A stretch of DNA of 56,675 nt from Methylomonas sp. Its GTDB lineage: Bacteria; Pseudomonadota; Gammaproteobacteria; Methylococcales; Methylomonadaceae. Positions 7,377 to 15,720 of this stretch are shown in pieces. The position numbers were made by a program, and so were the translations under genes. The notes under the pieces are model-generated. The model did no database searches, was not told where the DNA came from, and worked only from the letters and a program-made list of their open reading frames with translations. The DNA lies in contig JALSLS010000237.1 of assembly GCA_026988195.1 (NCBI GenBank), positions 1-56,675 of the forward strand. The letters run 5' to 3'. Numbering within the stretch: the stretch's first letter is position 1; every line of letters begins with the position of its first letter.

Positions 7377-8805
7377 TATCTCTAATTGAATTAATAATTG
7401 ATGTGGTTGAGTGGCCTTCAAAAAGGGATAACATTTTGACTTCTCCTCCATTGGCTAAAACACTAGCATGTCCAGCAATAGCTGTTACATCGGTATAGTC
7501 TCCTCCTTTAGCCAAAATATCTGGTAATAAAAAGTCAATTTCCGGCTTTGGTGTATCTCCTTCAAAAGGCAATACCCAATCAACACACTCCAAAGCAGCC
7601 AACATTTCCATTCTATATTGTAAATTATTTAAAGGCCGCTCAGGCCCTTTAAGCCGCGTTACTGATGCATCGCTATTAACAAGGATTATCAACCTATCAC
7701 CCAAGGCTTTAGCTTGTTGTAGATAACGAACATGTCCTGGGTGTAAAATATCAAAACAACCATTCGTTAAAACAATTTTTTCACCCTCTGCTTTAGCACC
7801 TTGCATTGCGTGTTTTATATCCTCTAATGAACCCACACCACGATGATGTGCGCGCTGACCTTGTAAGGCGTAAGATAGCTCTTCAGGGGTAACTGTTGCA
7901 GTCCCTAGTTTACCCACTACGATACCGGCTCCCATATTAGCTAACAAGGTTGCCTCTGCAAGCGATTTTTTTGCCGCTAAACTAGCTGCTAATACTGATA
8001 TAACAGTATCCCCAGCACCCGTAACATCAAATACTTCCCGCGCATGAGTTGGAAGGTGTAAAGGCTCTTCATCTTTAGTAAGCAACGTCATTCCTTGCTC
8101 CCCCTGCGTCACCAATAAGGCAGTAAACTCCATCTCCGTTAATAGATTTACTCCTCTTTCAACTATTTGCTGCTGGTTTTCACATGCACCAACAACCGCT
8201 TCAAACTCACTCAAATTAGGAGTGATTAAAGTCGCTCCTTTATATTTACTAAAATCACTGCCTTTTGGGTCAATTAATACCGGTTTTTTTAACTTTTTAG
8301 CTAAGCCAATAAAGGGTTCAACGGGATTTAATGTGCCTTTACCATAATCGGATAAAATAATAGCATCAGATTGCATCATTTCAGCATGATACTGATGCAG
8401 TAATTGCTCATTATCAACTCCATGAAAACCGTCTTCAAAATCTAACCTTATAAGCTGTTGATGACGGCTCATCACCCTAAGCTTAGTAATAGTTGGATAA
8501 TCATTTAAAGCTTCAAACAGACATAAAACACCCGCATCTTGTAACAGTACGTTTAAATGTTCAGCGGGGTCGTCTTGTCCTACAAACCCCATAACAGACA
8601 CTTTACCCCCTAACGCAGCAATATTTAATGCCACATTACCAGCTCCACCTGCTCGCTGTTCATCATTTTTAACATGAACGACAGGAACAGGTGCTTCTGG
8701 TGAAATGCGTGAGGTTGTTCCATGCCAGTATCGATCTAGCATTAAGTCACCAATAACCAGCACTCGCCCTGTAGAATAATTTGGTAATTGCATAGGTTTA
8801 AACAC
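7366..8805 (-). CDS. hldE: Bifunctional heptose-7-phosphate kinase / ADP-heptose synthase HldE
   Basis: 479 aa, matching the fused two-domain form. The N-terminal ribokinase-type domain phosphorylates D-glycero-D-manno-heptose 7-phosphate; GGAGNVALNIAALGG (about 53-67) and the catalytic DVTGAGD (260-266) are intact. The C-terminal cytidylyltransferase-like domain starts near 344 with TNGCFDILHPGHVRYL, whose HPGH (355-358) binds the nucleotide, and makes ADP-heptose for the LPS inner core. This implies a Gram-negative cell with heptose-containing LPS. It is the first gene of a two-gene unit with ubiA, an unusual pairing that need not be functional. An internal start at residue 6 is possible. 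Confidence 0.96.
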   Translation of the reverse strand: MFKPMQLPNYSTGRVLVIGDLMLDRYWHGTTSRISPEAPVPVVHVKNDEQRAGGAGNVALNIAALGGKVSVMGFVGQDDPAEHLNVLLQDAGVLCLFEALNDYPTITKLRVMSRHQQLIRLDFEDGFHGVDNEQLLHQYHAEMMQSDAIILSDYGKGTLNPVEPFIGLAKKLKKPVLIDPKGSDFSKYKGATLITPNLSEFEAVVGACENQQQIVERGVNLLTEMEFTALLVTQGEQGMTLLTKDEEPLHLPTHAREVFDVTGAGDTVISVLAASLAAKKSLAEATLLANMGAGIVVGKLGTATVTPEELSYALQGQRAHHRGVGSLEDIKHAMQGAKAEGEKIVLTNGCFDILHPGHVRYLQQAKALGDRLIILVNSDASVTRLKGPERPLNNLQYRMEMLAALECVDWVLPFEGDTPKPEIDFLLPDILAKGGDYTDVTAIAGHASVLANGGEVKMLSLFEGHSTTSIINSIRDNDN

Positions 8806-8825
8806 AGTTTGTAAAACAAAATGAT

Positions 8826-8831
8826 ATTATA
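8826..8831 (-). promoter_or_regulatory. Candidate -10 box for hldE
   Basis: A perfect TATAAT on the minus strand lies 20 bp upstream of the hldE start. The -35 region at the proper distance (CTCAAC) is poor. It sits between the divergent hldE and arsC genes. Confidence 0.35.
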
Positions 8832-8863
8832 CCCTCTTCTACCCTATCGTTGAGAGTGTAACC

Positions 8864-9211
8864 ATGAGCGTAAAAATTTATCATAATCCACGGTGCAGTA
8901 AATCCAGACAGACTTTACAATTACTGCAGGAACAAGATATTGATGTGGAAGTTATTGAGTATTTAAAAACACCTCCCACGGTAGCTGAATTAACAGATAT
9001 TCTACAAAAGCTTGAACTTGAACCTCGTGCTTTAATGCGTAAGAATGAAGCTGAGTATAAAGAAACGGGGATGAATAATACCGAGCTTAGCAATGATGAG
9101 CTAATTGCTGGCATGGTTGCAGCACCAAAGTTGATTGAACGTCCTATTGTTTTAGCTAATAACAAGGCAGCAATAGGCCGCCCTCCAGAAAGTGTATTGG
9201 CAATCCTTTAA
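8864..9211 (+). CDS. arsC: ArsC-family (thioredoxin-fold) arsenate reductase-like protein
   Basis: 115 aa. IYHNPRCSKSRQTL near the N-terminus has the catalytic cysteine at residue 11, and LEPRALMRKNEAEYKE and LIERPIVLANNKAAIGRPPE supply the ArsC arginine-bearing segments. The family uses glutathione/glutaredoxin to reduce arsenate to arsenite; the related Spx/YffB proteins have other roles, but the RALMRK and RPIV motifs favour ArsC. It leads the operon with wrbA 17 bp downstream. No arsenite pump or arsR is nearby, so a housekeeping or stress role is as likely as arsenic resistance. Confidence 0.88.
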   Translation: MSVKIYHNPRCSKSRQTLQLLQEQDIDVEVIEYLKTPPTVAELTDILQKLELEPRALMRKNEAEYKETGMNNTELSNDELIAGMVAAPKLIERPIVLANNKAAIGRPPESVLAIL

Positions 9212-9228
9212 TACCCGCCATTTTAAAT

Positions 9229-9822
9229 ATGACTAAAATTTTAATCTTATATTACAGTCGCAATGGTACGACTGAGAAAATGGCTCATCAAATTGCCAGA
9301 GGTGTTGAATCTTGTGATGGGACAGAAGCTATTTTAAGAACAGTCGCTGAAATATCAACTGTCTGTGAACAATCTGAACCAGCAATCCCAAAAACAGGGG
9401 CTCCTTACGCCACACTTGAGGACTTAAAGTCATGTGATGGACTCGCCTTAGGTAGCCCGACTCATTTTGGCAATATGGCAGGGGCACTTAAACACTTTAT
9501 TGATAATACAACTGAAATTTGGTTTCCAGGTACTTTATCGGGCAAGCCTGCTGGCGTATTTACTTCAACTGGAAGCATGCACAGTGGGCATGAAAGCACC
9601 TTGCTATCCATGATGCTCCCTTTAATGCATCATGGCATGTTAATTATGAGCGTACCAAGCAATGAAATTGCCTTAAAAGAAACCTCCACAGGGGGAACAC
9701 CTTATGGACCAAGCCACCTTTCCACAAATAGTCAGAATTTAAGCTCTGATGAAAAAAGTATTTGTCGAGCTCTAGGGTATCGCCTAGCTAAAACAGCGAC
9801 AGCATTAAAACAAGCATTATGA
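9229..9822 (+). CDS. wrbA: WrbA-type NAD(P)H:quinone oxidoreductase (flavodoxin fold)
   Basis: 197 aa. ILILYYSRNGTTEKMAHQIARG is the FMN phosphate-binding loop of the flavodoxin fold; GSPTHFGNMAGALKHFID and FTSTGSMHSGHEST are WrbA signatures contacting FMN and the quinone. WrbA performs two-electron quinone reduction that avoids semiquinone radicals, in the cytoplasm at the membrane face. It follows arsC closely and overlaps the next gene by the ATGA arrangement, indicating translational coupling. Length is typical for the family. Confidence 0.92.
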   Translation: MTKILILYYSRNGTTEKMAHQIARGVESCDGTEAILRTVAEISTVCEQSEPAIPKTGAPYATLEDLKSCDGLALGSPTHFGNMAGALKHFIDNTTEIWFPGTLSGKPAGVFTSTGSMHSGHESTLLSMMLPLMHHGMLIMSVPSNEIALKETSTGGTPYGPSHLSTNSQNLSSDEKSICRALGYRLAKTATALKQAL

Positions 9823-10166
9823 AAAGAATCTATTATTACTACCTTGGGTTAACAGGATTTTTTGGCTTATTTATCCTGCTCATGCTATGGAATACTATTC
9901 TTGTTCCATCAACCCACCTCCCTATTTCTTTAGTGCTTTTTGTCATTATTACCCCCTTATTATTACCTATGAGAGGCTTATTAAATGCTAATTTAAAAAG
10001 CTGTACCTGGATGACTTACATCAGTTTATTTTACTTTACTCATGGTGTAGCAGAAGCTTTTAACTCGCCTGCTGAAATAGTGTATGCCTTATTAGAGGTG
10101 TTTTTTAGCCTACTACTTTGCACAGGGTGTGCTTTTTATGTTTATAAAGCAGAAAAAATCAAATAA
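9819..10166 (+). CDS. DUF2069 family inner-membrane protein
   Basis: 115 aa, almost entirely hydrophobic, with about four membrane segments (GLTGFFGLFILLMLW, ISLVLFVIITPLLLPM, WMTYISLFYFTHGVAEAF, VFFSLLLCTGCAFYVYK). The final stretch and the TYISLFYFTHGVAEA run fit DUF2069, small membrane proteins of beta- and gammaproteobacteria often found next to wrbA and hda, as here. Function is unknown. It overlaps wrbA by four bases and is followed by hda five bases later. Confidence 0.85.
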   Translation: MKRIYYYYLGLTGFFGLFILLMLWNTILVPSTHLPISLVLFVIITPLLLPMRGLLNANLKSCTWMTYISLFYFTHGVAEAFNSPAEIVYALLEVFFSLLLCTGCAFYVYKAEKIK

Positions 10167-10170
10167 TCTT

Positions 10171-10872
10171 GTGTCAGAACAACTTCCTTTACAGTTTGAA
10201 TTTCAGTCAAACCAAAACTTCAATACTTTCTACCCCGGAAGTAACGAAGAGGTTATTAATCATCTACGCCATATTTTTACTAGTAACGAACAACAAATTT
10301 TTTTATGGGGTGCTGACGGAACCGGTAAAACACACTTATTACAAGCAGTCAGCCAAGAAAGCAATCAACAGAATAAAAGCAGCTTCTATTTTTCATTCGA
10401 AAGCCAACAACTACCTGAACCAGAGATGTTAAATGGCTTAGAGAGCTTTGATATAGTTTGTTTTGACAATATTGATTGCATAGCAGAAAACACAGAATGG
10501 GAACATGCTTTTTTTAACTACTTCAATATACATAGAGATGCTAATAAAAAACTGATTTTATCTGCACATTGCCCACCCAAATTTTTACCTATACAGCTTC
10601 CTGACCTAAAAACTCGTATGAGCTGGGGGCTGACATTAAAGCTCACTGCTTTATCAGATGATCAGCAACTTAATGCACTGATCTATAAAGCCAATGACTT
10701 GGGCTTTGAAATACCCGTTAATGTAGGTCGATTTTTAATGACCCACTATGCTAGTGATATGCCATCAATCTGGATACTATTAGATAAGATTAACCATGCG
10801 ACACTCGCAGCAAAACGTAAATTGACCATTCCTTTTTTAAAACAAATTATGAGTGATCAAAAGACATTATGA
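10171..10872 (+). CDS. hda: DnaA regulatory inactivator Hda
   Basis: 233 aa from the GTG at 10171, which yields the family's opening SEQLPLQFEF; this clamp-binding-like QLPLQF sequence is how Hda contacts the DNA polymerase beta clamp. An open frame further upstream runs into the preceding gene and is not homologous. The AAA+ ATPase core shows Walker A GADGTGKTHLL and Walker B IVCFDNID. Hda with the DNA-loaded clamp stimulates DnaA-ATP hydrolysis and so prevents over-initiation of replication. It lies in the arsC-panE operon and overlaps panE by four bases. Confidence 0.93.
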   Translation: MSEQLPLQFEFQSNQNFNTFYPGSNEEVINHLRHIFTSNEQQIFLWGADGTGKTHLLQAVSQESNQQNKSSFYFSFESQQLPEPEMLNGLESFDIVCFDNIDCIAENTEWEHAFFNYFNIHRDANKKLILSAHCPPKFLPIQLPDLKTRMSWGLTLKLTALSDDQQLNALIYKANDLGFEIPVNVGRFLMTHYASDMPSIWILLDKINHATLAAKRKLTIPFLKQIMSDQKTL

Positions 10873-11804
10873 GCCAGGATAAAATCCTAGTTGTAGGCAC
10901 AGGAGCACTGGGTAGTTTTTATGGAGCCTTATTAAGTAAGGCCGGAGCAGATGTTTCTGTAGTCTGCCGTTCTGATTATTCAAAAGTAAAACAAGATGGC
11001 TTTCAAATCAAAAGCGATAAGCTAGGTCACTGGTGCTTCGAACCTACTCATGTTTTAAAGAGTGTAGCGGAATATAAAGACCAGGCAGATTACCTTATAT
11101 TGTGCACAAAAATCATTCCTGAAATCGACCGTGTTGAACTCATAAGACCTGCTGTTAGCTCCAAAACCCGTATAGTCTTAATTCAAAATGGCGTTGAAAT
11201 AGAACAGCCACTAGCCAATGCCTTTCCTAATAACGAAATTATCAGTGGTTTAGCTTTTGTTTGCTGTAACCGCATAGCATTAGGGATTACCCATCACCTA
11301 GCCTATGGCAAACTGACCCTTGGCAACTTTAATAAAACAACTCGCGACTCGAACAGCACCCAACATTTAGCCGCTTTAATCAATAAAGCAGGCATCGAGG
11401 CCACAGTATCAGAGAAAATCATAAGCGACCGCTGGTTAAAATGTCTTTGGAACGCTCCCTTTAACCCACTTTCAGTCTTATCAGGCGGCTTATCAACAGC
11501 TGATATATTATCCAGCCAAGAACCCCTTATCCGTACCATCATGCAGGAAGTCATGCAAATCGCTAAAGCCTGTGGTCACCCATTAGCAGTGGAAAGTATA
11601 GAGACCAATATACAGAATACTTACGCCATGCCACCCTACAAAACCAGCATGCTATTAGATTATGAAAAACATCACAGCATGGAAATAGAAGCTATTCTTG
11701 GTAACACTGTAACTGCCGCTAGAAGGGAAAACATCCCTTGCCCAACATTAAACACCTTGTATTCACTAATGAAATTGATAGAACTCAAGGAAAAGACAGG
11801 TTAA
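10869..11804 (+). CDS. panE: PanE/ApbA-family 2-dehydropantoate 2-reductase
   Basis: 311 aa. The N-terminal GTGALGSFYGALLSKAGADV is a NADPH-binding Rossmann motif; LIQNGVEIEQPL, ISDRWLKCLWNAPFNPLSVLSGG and the C-terminal MLLDYEKHHSMEIEAILGNTV are family hallmarks, the last containing the substrate-contacting serine and glutamate region. It reduces ketopantoate to pantoate for pantothenate and CoA synthesis. It is the last gene of the operon beginning at arsC and shares ATGA with hda. The family contains paralogues of uncertain substrate, so the exact reaction is probable rather than certain. Confidence 0.9.
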   Translation: MSQDKILVVGTGALGSFYGALLSKAGADVSVVCRSDYSKVKQDGFQIKSDKLGHWCFEPTHVLKSVAEYKDQADYLILCTKIIPEIDRVELIRPAVSSKTRIVLIQNGVEIEQPLANAFPNNEIISGLAFVCCNRIALGITHHLAYGKLTLGNFNKTTRDSNSTQHLAALINKAGIEATVSEKIISDRWLKCLWNAPFNPLSVLSGGLSTADILSSQEPLIRTIMQEVMQIAKACGHPLAVESIETNIQNTYAMPPYKTSMLLDYEKHHSMEIEAILGNTVTAARRENIPCPTLNTLYSLMKLIELKEKTG

Positions 11805-12076
11805 GCAGATCTCGACAAAAAAGCCAAGAAACAATAATTTCACATTACAAATCTGTTTTTTTTTAGTTTTAGTGTAGAATAAGAGGATTTTCAAAGTATA
11901 AATTATTTTTATCTTTGAATAACAAAGAGTACAAGCGCTTTATTTATCGCCTTAAAGCTGGTTAGACCAATCACTGGACCAACTCGCCCAAGAAGTATAA
12001 ATACCTTTACACTAAGACTTAAACCCTTAGTTACAGAGGATTACCGTTTTTTTTATTTCAATTTTAGAGTACAAAC
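11805..12076 (+). promoter_or_regulatory. Intergenic leader upstream of the second EF-G gene
   Basis: This 272-bp gap holds no gene. A TAGAAT -10-like box lies at 11875-11880 with no good -35. TGGT-TAG-ACCA (11961-11971), followed by another GACCA at 11979-11983, resembles a GntR-family operator half-site layout. If transcription starts near 11887, the mRNA has a leader of about 190 nt, long enough for regulation. These assignments are tentative. Confidence 0.3.
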
Positions 12077-14161
12077 ATGACAGATCTAGCCCTCTACAGA
12101 AACATCGGCATATTTGCCCACGTTGATGCAGGTAAAACCACAACAACTGAGCGTATTTTAAAGCTTACTGGTAAAATCCATAAATTAGGCGAAGTGCATG
12201 ATGGTGCTGCGACTACAGACTTCATGGAACAAGAGCAAGAACGTGGCATTACCATTCAGTCAGCTGCAACCTCTTGTTTCTGGAAAGATCATCGCTTTAA
12301 CATCATTGACACACCAGGACACGTTGACTTCACCATTGAAGTATATCGTTCATTAAAAGTACTTGATGGTGGCATTGGCGTATTCTGCGGATCAGGCGGC
12401 GTAGAGCCTCAATCAGAAACTAACTGGCGTTATGCGAATGACTCAGAAGTAGCTCGAGTCATCCTAGTTAACAAATTAGACCGCTTAGGAGCTGATTTTT
12501 ACCGTGTTGTTAAACAAGTTGAAGACGTTCTAGGTGCCAACCCACTCGTTATGGTTTTACCTATCGGTGAAGAAGATGATTTTGTCGGCGTAGTTGACCT
12601 ATTAACCCGTAAAGCATGGGTTTGGGATAATTCTGGCGACCCAACAAACTACGAGATCCAAGATGTACCAGCAGACATGGTAGATCGAGTAGAAGAATGG
12701 CGCGAAAAACTAATCGAAACAGCTGTCGAGCAAGATGACGACGCAATGGAAAAATACTTGGATGGCGAAGAGCCAGACATGGAAACCATCAAAGCCTGTA
12801 TTCGTAAAGGAACCATTAACCTGGACTTTTTCCCTACTTACTGTGGCTCTGCTTTCAAAAACAAAGGCATTCAACTAGTCCTTGATGGCGTTATTGACTA
12901 CCTTCCATGCCCAACAGAAGTTAAACCTCAACCTGAAGTTGATGAAGATGGTGAAGAAACAGGTGAGTTTGCTATTGTTGATGCTGAAAAGCCATTCCGC
13001 GCTTTAGCCTTTAAAATCATGGATGACCGTTATGGAGCATTAACCTTTATCCGCATCTACTCAGGTAGATTGAATAAAGGTGACTCTGTCATGAACAGCT
13101 TCACCGGCAAGTCAGATCGTGTCGGTCGCATGGTAGAAATGCATGCCGATGAACGCATCGAGCTAAACTCAGCTCAAGCAGGCGATATCATCGCTGTAGT
13201 AGGAATGAAAAATGTACAGACTGGACATACTCTGTGCGACCCTAAATATCCTGCAACATTAGAGCCAATGATATTCCCAGATCCAGTTATCTCAATTGCA
13301 GTTGCTCCAAAAGACAAAGCTGGCTCTGAAAAAATGGGGATTGCTATCGGCAAAATGATTGCTGAAGATCCATCTTTTCGTGTTGAAACAGATGATGACA
13401 GCGGCGAAACCATCCTAAGAGGCATGGGCGAATTACACCTTGATATCAAAATTGATATCTTAAAGCGTACTCATGGAATCGATGTTGAAGTTGGAAAACC
13501 TCAAGTGGCTTATCGCGAAACCATCACTAAGAGCATTGAAGACAGCTACACACACAAGAAACAATCTGGCGGTTCTGGTCAGTACGGTAAAATTGATTAC
13601 ATAATTGAACCTGGCGAACCAGGCTCGGGCTTTGTGTTTGAATCAAAAGTAACAGGTGGTAACGTACCAAGAGAATTTTGGCCTGCAGTCGAAAAAGGCT
13701 TTAAAAATAGCATTGATAACGGCGTCTTAGCTGGCTTCCCATGTCTTGATTTTAAAGTAACCTTACTAGACGGCGCCTTCCATGCGGTAGATTCATCTGC
13801 GGTTGCATTTGAAATTGCAGCAAAAGCGGCATACCGTCAATCAATTCCTAAGGCCGGACCTCAACTCATTGAGCCAATCATGAATGTTGATGTATTTACA
13901 CCAGATGATCACGTTGGTGATGTCATTGGTGACCTTAACCGTCGTCGCGGCATGATCAAATCTCAAGAAGCAGGTGTTACAGGTGTTCGCATCAAAGCTG
14001 ATGTTGCTCTAAGTGAAATGTTTGGCTATATCGGTGACTTGCGTACTATGACTTCTGGGCGCGGACAATTCTCTATGGAGTTCTCCCATTACTTGCCTTG
14101 CCCAAAAAATGTGGCAGAAGAAGTAATCAAAGAAGTACAAGAGCGTAATAAAAAGAAATAA
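12077..14161 (+). CDS. fusA2: Second elongation factor G (EF-G2)
   Basis: 694 aa. A full-length EF-G: GTPase P-loop AHVDAGKTT (14-22), switch II DTPGH, guanine specificity NKLD, then domains II to V ending in FGYIGDLRTMTSGRGQFSMEF. It differs clearly from the canonical EF-G in this window (32019-34109), which has AHIDAGKTT and NKMD. Such extra EF-Gs are common in gammaproteobacteria. Some paralogues in other bacteria serve only translocation or only ribosome recycling; which applies here is unknown. It stands alone, preceded by a long leader and followed by a family A hairpin and a strong terminator. Confidence 0.9.
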   Translation: MTDLALYRNIGIFAHVDAGKTTTTERILKLTGKIHKLGEVHDGAATTDFMEQEQERGITIQSAATSCFWKDHRFNIIDTPGHVDFTIEVYRSLKVLDGGIGVFCGSGGVEPQSETNWRYANDSEVARVILVNKLDRLGADFYRVVKQVEDVLGANPLVMVLPIGEEDDFVGVVDLLTRKAWVWDNSGDPTNYEIQDVPADMVDRVEEWREKLIETAVEQDDDAMEKYLDGEEPDMETIKACIRKGTINLDFFPTYCGSAFKNKGIQLVLDGVIDYLPCPTEVKPQPEVDEDGEETGEFAIVDAEKPFRALAFKIMDDRYGALTFIRIYSGRLNKGDSVMNSFTGKSDRVGRMVEMHADERIELNSAQAGDIIAVVGMKNVQTGHTLCDPKYPATLEPMIFPDPVISIAVAPKDKAGSEKMGIAIGKMIAEDPSFRVETDDDSGETILRGMGELHLDIKIDILKRTHGIDVEVGKPQVAYRETITKSIEDSYTHKKQSGGSGQYGKIDYIIEPGEPGSGFVFESKVTGGNVPREFWPAVEKGFKNSIDNGVLAGFPCLDFKVTLLDGAFHAVDSSAVAFEIAAKAAYRQSIPKAGPQLIEPIMNVDVFTPDDHVGDVIGDLNRRRGMIKSQEAGVTGVRIKADVALSEMFGYIGDLRTMTSGRGQFSMEFSHYLPCPKNVAEEVIKEVQERNKKK

Positions 14162-14178
14162 CCGATAAAGTTATTGCT

Positions 14179-14343
14179 TAGGAACGTGCATGAAACAACT
14201 TCCCGACTTCTAACTTGTCTTTTTGCTCCAGATGGAGTGATCTCATTCGTTGCGTAGCTTGCTATGCGCCTCATGAGATCATTCCACCTGAAACAAAAAT
14301 CTTACGTTATAATTTCAGGAAGTTATTCCATACACGTTCCTTA
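14179..14343. repeat. Hairpin repeat family A, copy 2
   Basis: About 165 bp and closely similar to 5084-5249: the same outer arms (GGAACGTGCAT and ATACACGTTCC), the same inner stem around TGATCTCAT/ATGAGATCA, and the shared tip at 14249-14272, the complement of GGCGCATAGCAAGCTACG. It lies between the fusA2 stop and its terminator, 17 bp after the stop codon. TA flanks are present. Confidence 0.8.
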
Positions 14344-14348
14344 ATAAA

Positions 14349-14379
14349 AACCCACTTAATTGCTTAAGTGGGTTTTTTT
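14349..14379 (+). terminator. Intrinsic terminator of fusA2
   Basis: An 11-bp perfect stem AACCCACTTAA/TTAAGTGGGTT with a four-base loop is followed by seven T residues on the plus strand. The A-run before the stem could also allow minus-strand termination. Confidence 0.88.
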
Positions 14380-14405
14380 ATGCCTATCAAATATTAGACA
14401 TAAAA

Positions 14406-14439
14406 AAAGCCGCCACCCCAAAAAAGGGTAGCAGCTTTT
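14406..14439 (-). terminator. Intrinsic terminator of sodB
   Basis: On the minus strand, AAAGCTGCTACCC pairs with GGGTGGCGGCTTT around an A/T-rich loop and ends in a T-run. It lies about 18 bp beyond the sodB stop. Confidence 0.8.
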
Positions 14440-14456
14440 AACAGTATACTTCTAGG

Positions 14457-15038
14457 TTAAGCTGAAAAATTTGCAGATGCAAACTCCCAATTAACCAAAG
14501 CCCAAAAAGCCTCTAAATACTTAGGGCGCGCATTACGGTAATCAATATAGTAAGCATGCTCCCAAACATCACAAGTCAGTAAAGCAGTTTGACCAGTAGT
14601 AAGTGGGGTACCAGCATTACTAGTACTGACTAGTTCAATACTTCCATCAGTATTTTTAACTAACCAAGCCCAGCCCGACCCAAAAGTAGTAACTGCACAT
14701 TTAGAAAACGCTGCTTTAAACTCATCAAAAGAACCGAATTTAGCATTAATTGCATCTGCTAACGCACCCGTTGGAGCACCACCACCCTTTGGAGATAAAC
14801 TATTCCAATAAAAAGTATGATTCCAGATTTGAGCTGCATTGTTAAACATTCCACCTTCGGAGCGTGTAACAATAGACTCAAGAGATGCATCTTCAAAAGA
14901 TGTACCTGCAATTAAATTATTAAGATTGGTAACATATGTTTGATGGTGCTTACCATAATGAAATTCTAAAGTCTCTTCCGAAATATGAGGCGCAAGCGCG
15001 TCTTTAGCATAAGGTAAAGCAGGTAATTCAATAGCCAT
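14457..15038 (-). CDS. sodB: Iron superoxide dismutase
   Basis: 193 aa from the ATG at 15038, chosen because it gives MAIELPALPYAKDALAPHIS and has GGAG six bases upstream. The metal ligands sit in EFHYGKHHQTYV, NHTFYWNSL and DVWEHAYYIDYRN; AAQIWNHTFYWNSL and the internal FGSGWAWL are typical of iron-type enzymes. It dismutates superoxide in the cytoplasm, with no signal peptide. It is monocistronic with its own terminator and converges with fusA2. Fe rather than Mn use is inferred from motif style. Confidence 0.94.
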   Translation of the reverse strand: MAIELPALPYAKDALAPHISEETLEFHYGKHHQTYVTNLNNLIAGTSFEDASLESIVTRSEGGMFNNAAQIWNHTFYWNSLSPKGGGAPTGALADAINAKFGSFDEFKAAFSKCAVTTFGSGWAWLVKNTDGSIELVSTSNAGTPLTTGQTALLTCDVWEHAYYIDYRNARPKYLEAFWALVNWEFASANFSA

Positions 15039-15199
15039 GAATGTCTCCATCAAGCGTTAAGGATTAAAAATAAAAATATAGTCACAATAGAAAATAAAAA
15101 CCTAGTAATTCTCTAAGTAATTATACTGTATCATTGCTTATCAATTAAATAAAGTAAAATAACACACTTCCTAAACACTTTCCTGGATCCTCAAATAAT

Positions 15200-15676
15200 A
15201 TGGCAGACGAAATAGAACATAAATTCTTATTAGCAAACAATGAGTGGAAAAAAAACATTCAGCAATCATTAGAGTACAAACAAGGCTACATGATTAGTGA
15301 CCACAAGAGGTCTGTAAGGATTAGAATATCAAATAACAAAGCATGGCTAAACATTAAAAGCGCGACCATTGGTAATTTTAGAAAGGAGTATGAATACGAA
15401 ATCCCTTTAGAAGACGGACAAGAGATATTAAATACTTTATGCGAGAAACCCATTATTGAAAAAACCAGACATCTTGTTACACACAAACAACACACATGGG
15501 AAATTGATGTATTTAAGGGTGATAACGCTGGTTTAATTATTGCCGAAGTTGAATTACAATCGATAGATGAACCTTTTTCTAAACCCAGCTGGGTTGGACG
15601 TGAGGTTACAGAAGAAAGAAAGTATTATAACAACGCCTTATGTAAAAACCCTTACAACAACTGGAAACAAGCTTAA
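15200..15676 (+). CDS. CYTH-domain protein (probable tripolyphosphatase-like)
   Basis: 158 aa. It begins with the diagnostic ExExK motif (E4, E6, K8 in MADEIEHKF) and alternates charged beta strands (SVRIRISNNKAWLNIK, FRKEYEYEIP, WEIDVFKGDNAGLIIAEVEL) that form the triphosphate tunnel. Single-domain bacterial members hydrolyse inorganic tripolyphosphate or act as class IV adenylate cyclases; the short form favours the former. It is separated by 44 bp from an exported repeat protein on the same strand. The family is confident; activity is inferred. Confidence 0.85.
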   Translation: MADEIEHKFLLANNEWKKNIQQSLEYKQGYMISDHKRSVRIRISNNKAWLNIKSATIGNFRKEYEYEIPLEDGQEILNTLCEKPIIEKTRHLVTHKQHTWEIDVFKGDNAGLIIAEVELQSIDEPFSKPSWVGREVTEERKYYNNALCKNPYNNWKQA

Positions 15677-15720
15677 AATAAATATTGTATTACAGATAAA
15701 TATACTATATATTTATCTGT

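Noticed and set aside
12077..14161. Peptide chain release factor 3 (prfC) as an alternative call
   Set aside because: The length, full domain II-V structure and C-terminal DLRTMTSGRGQFSMEF are those of EF-G, not RF3.
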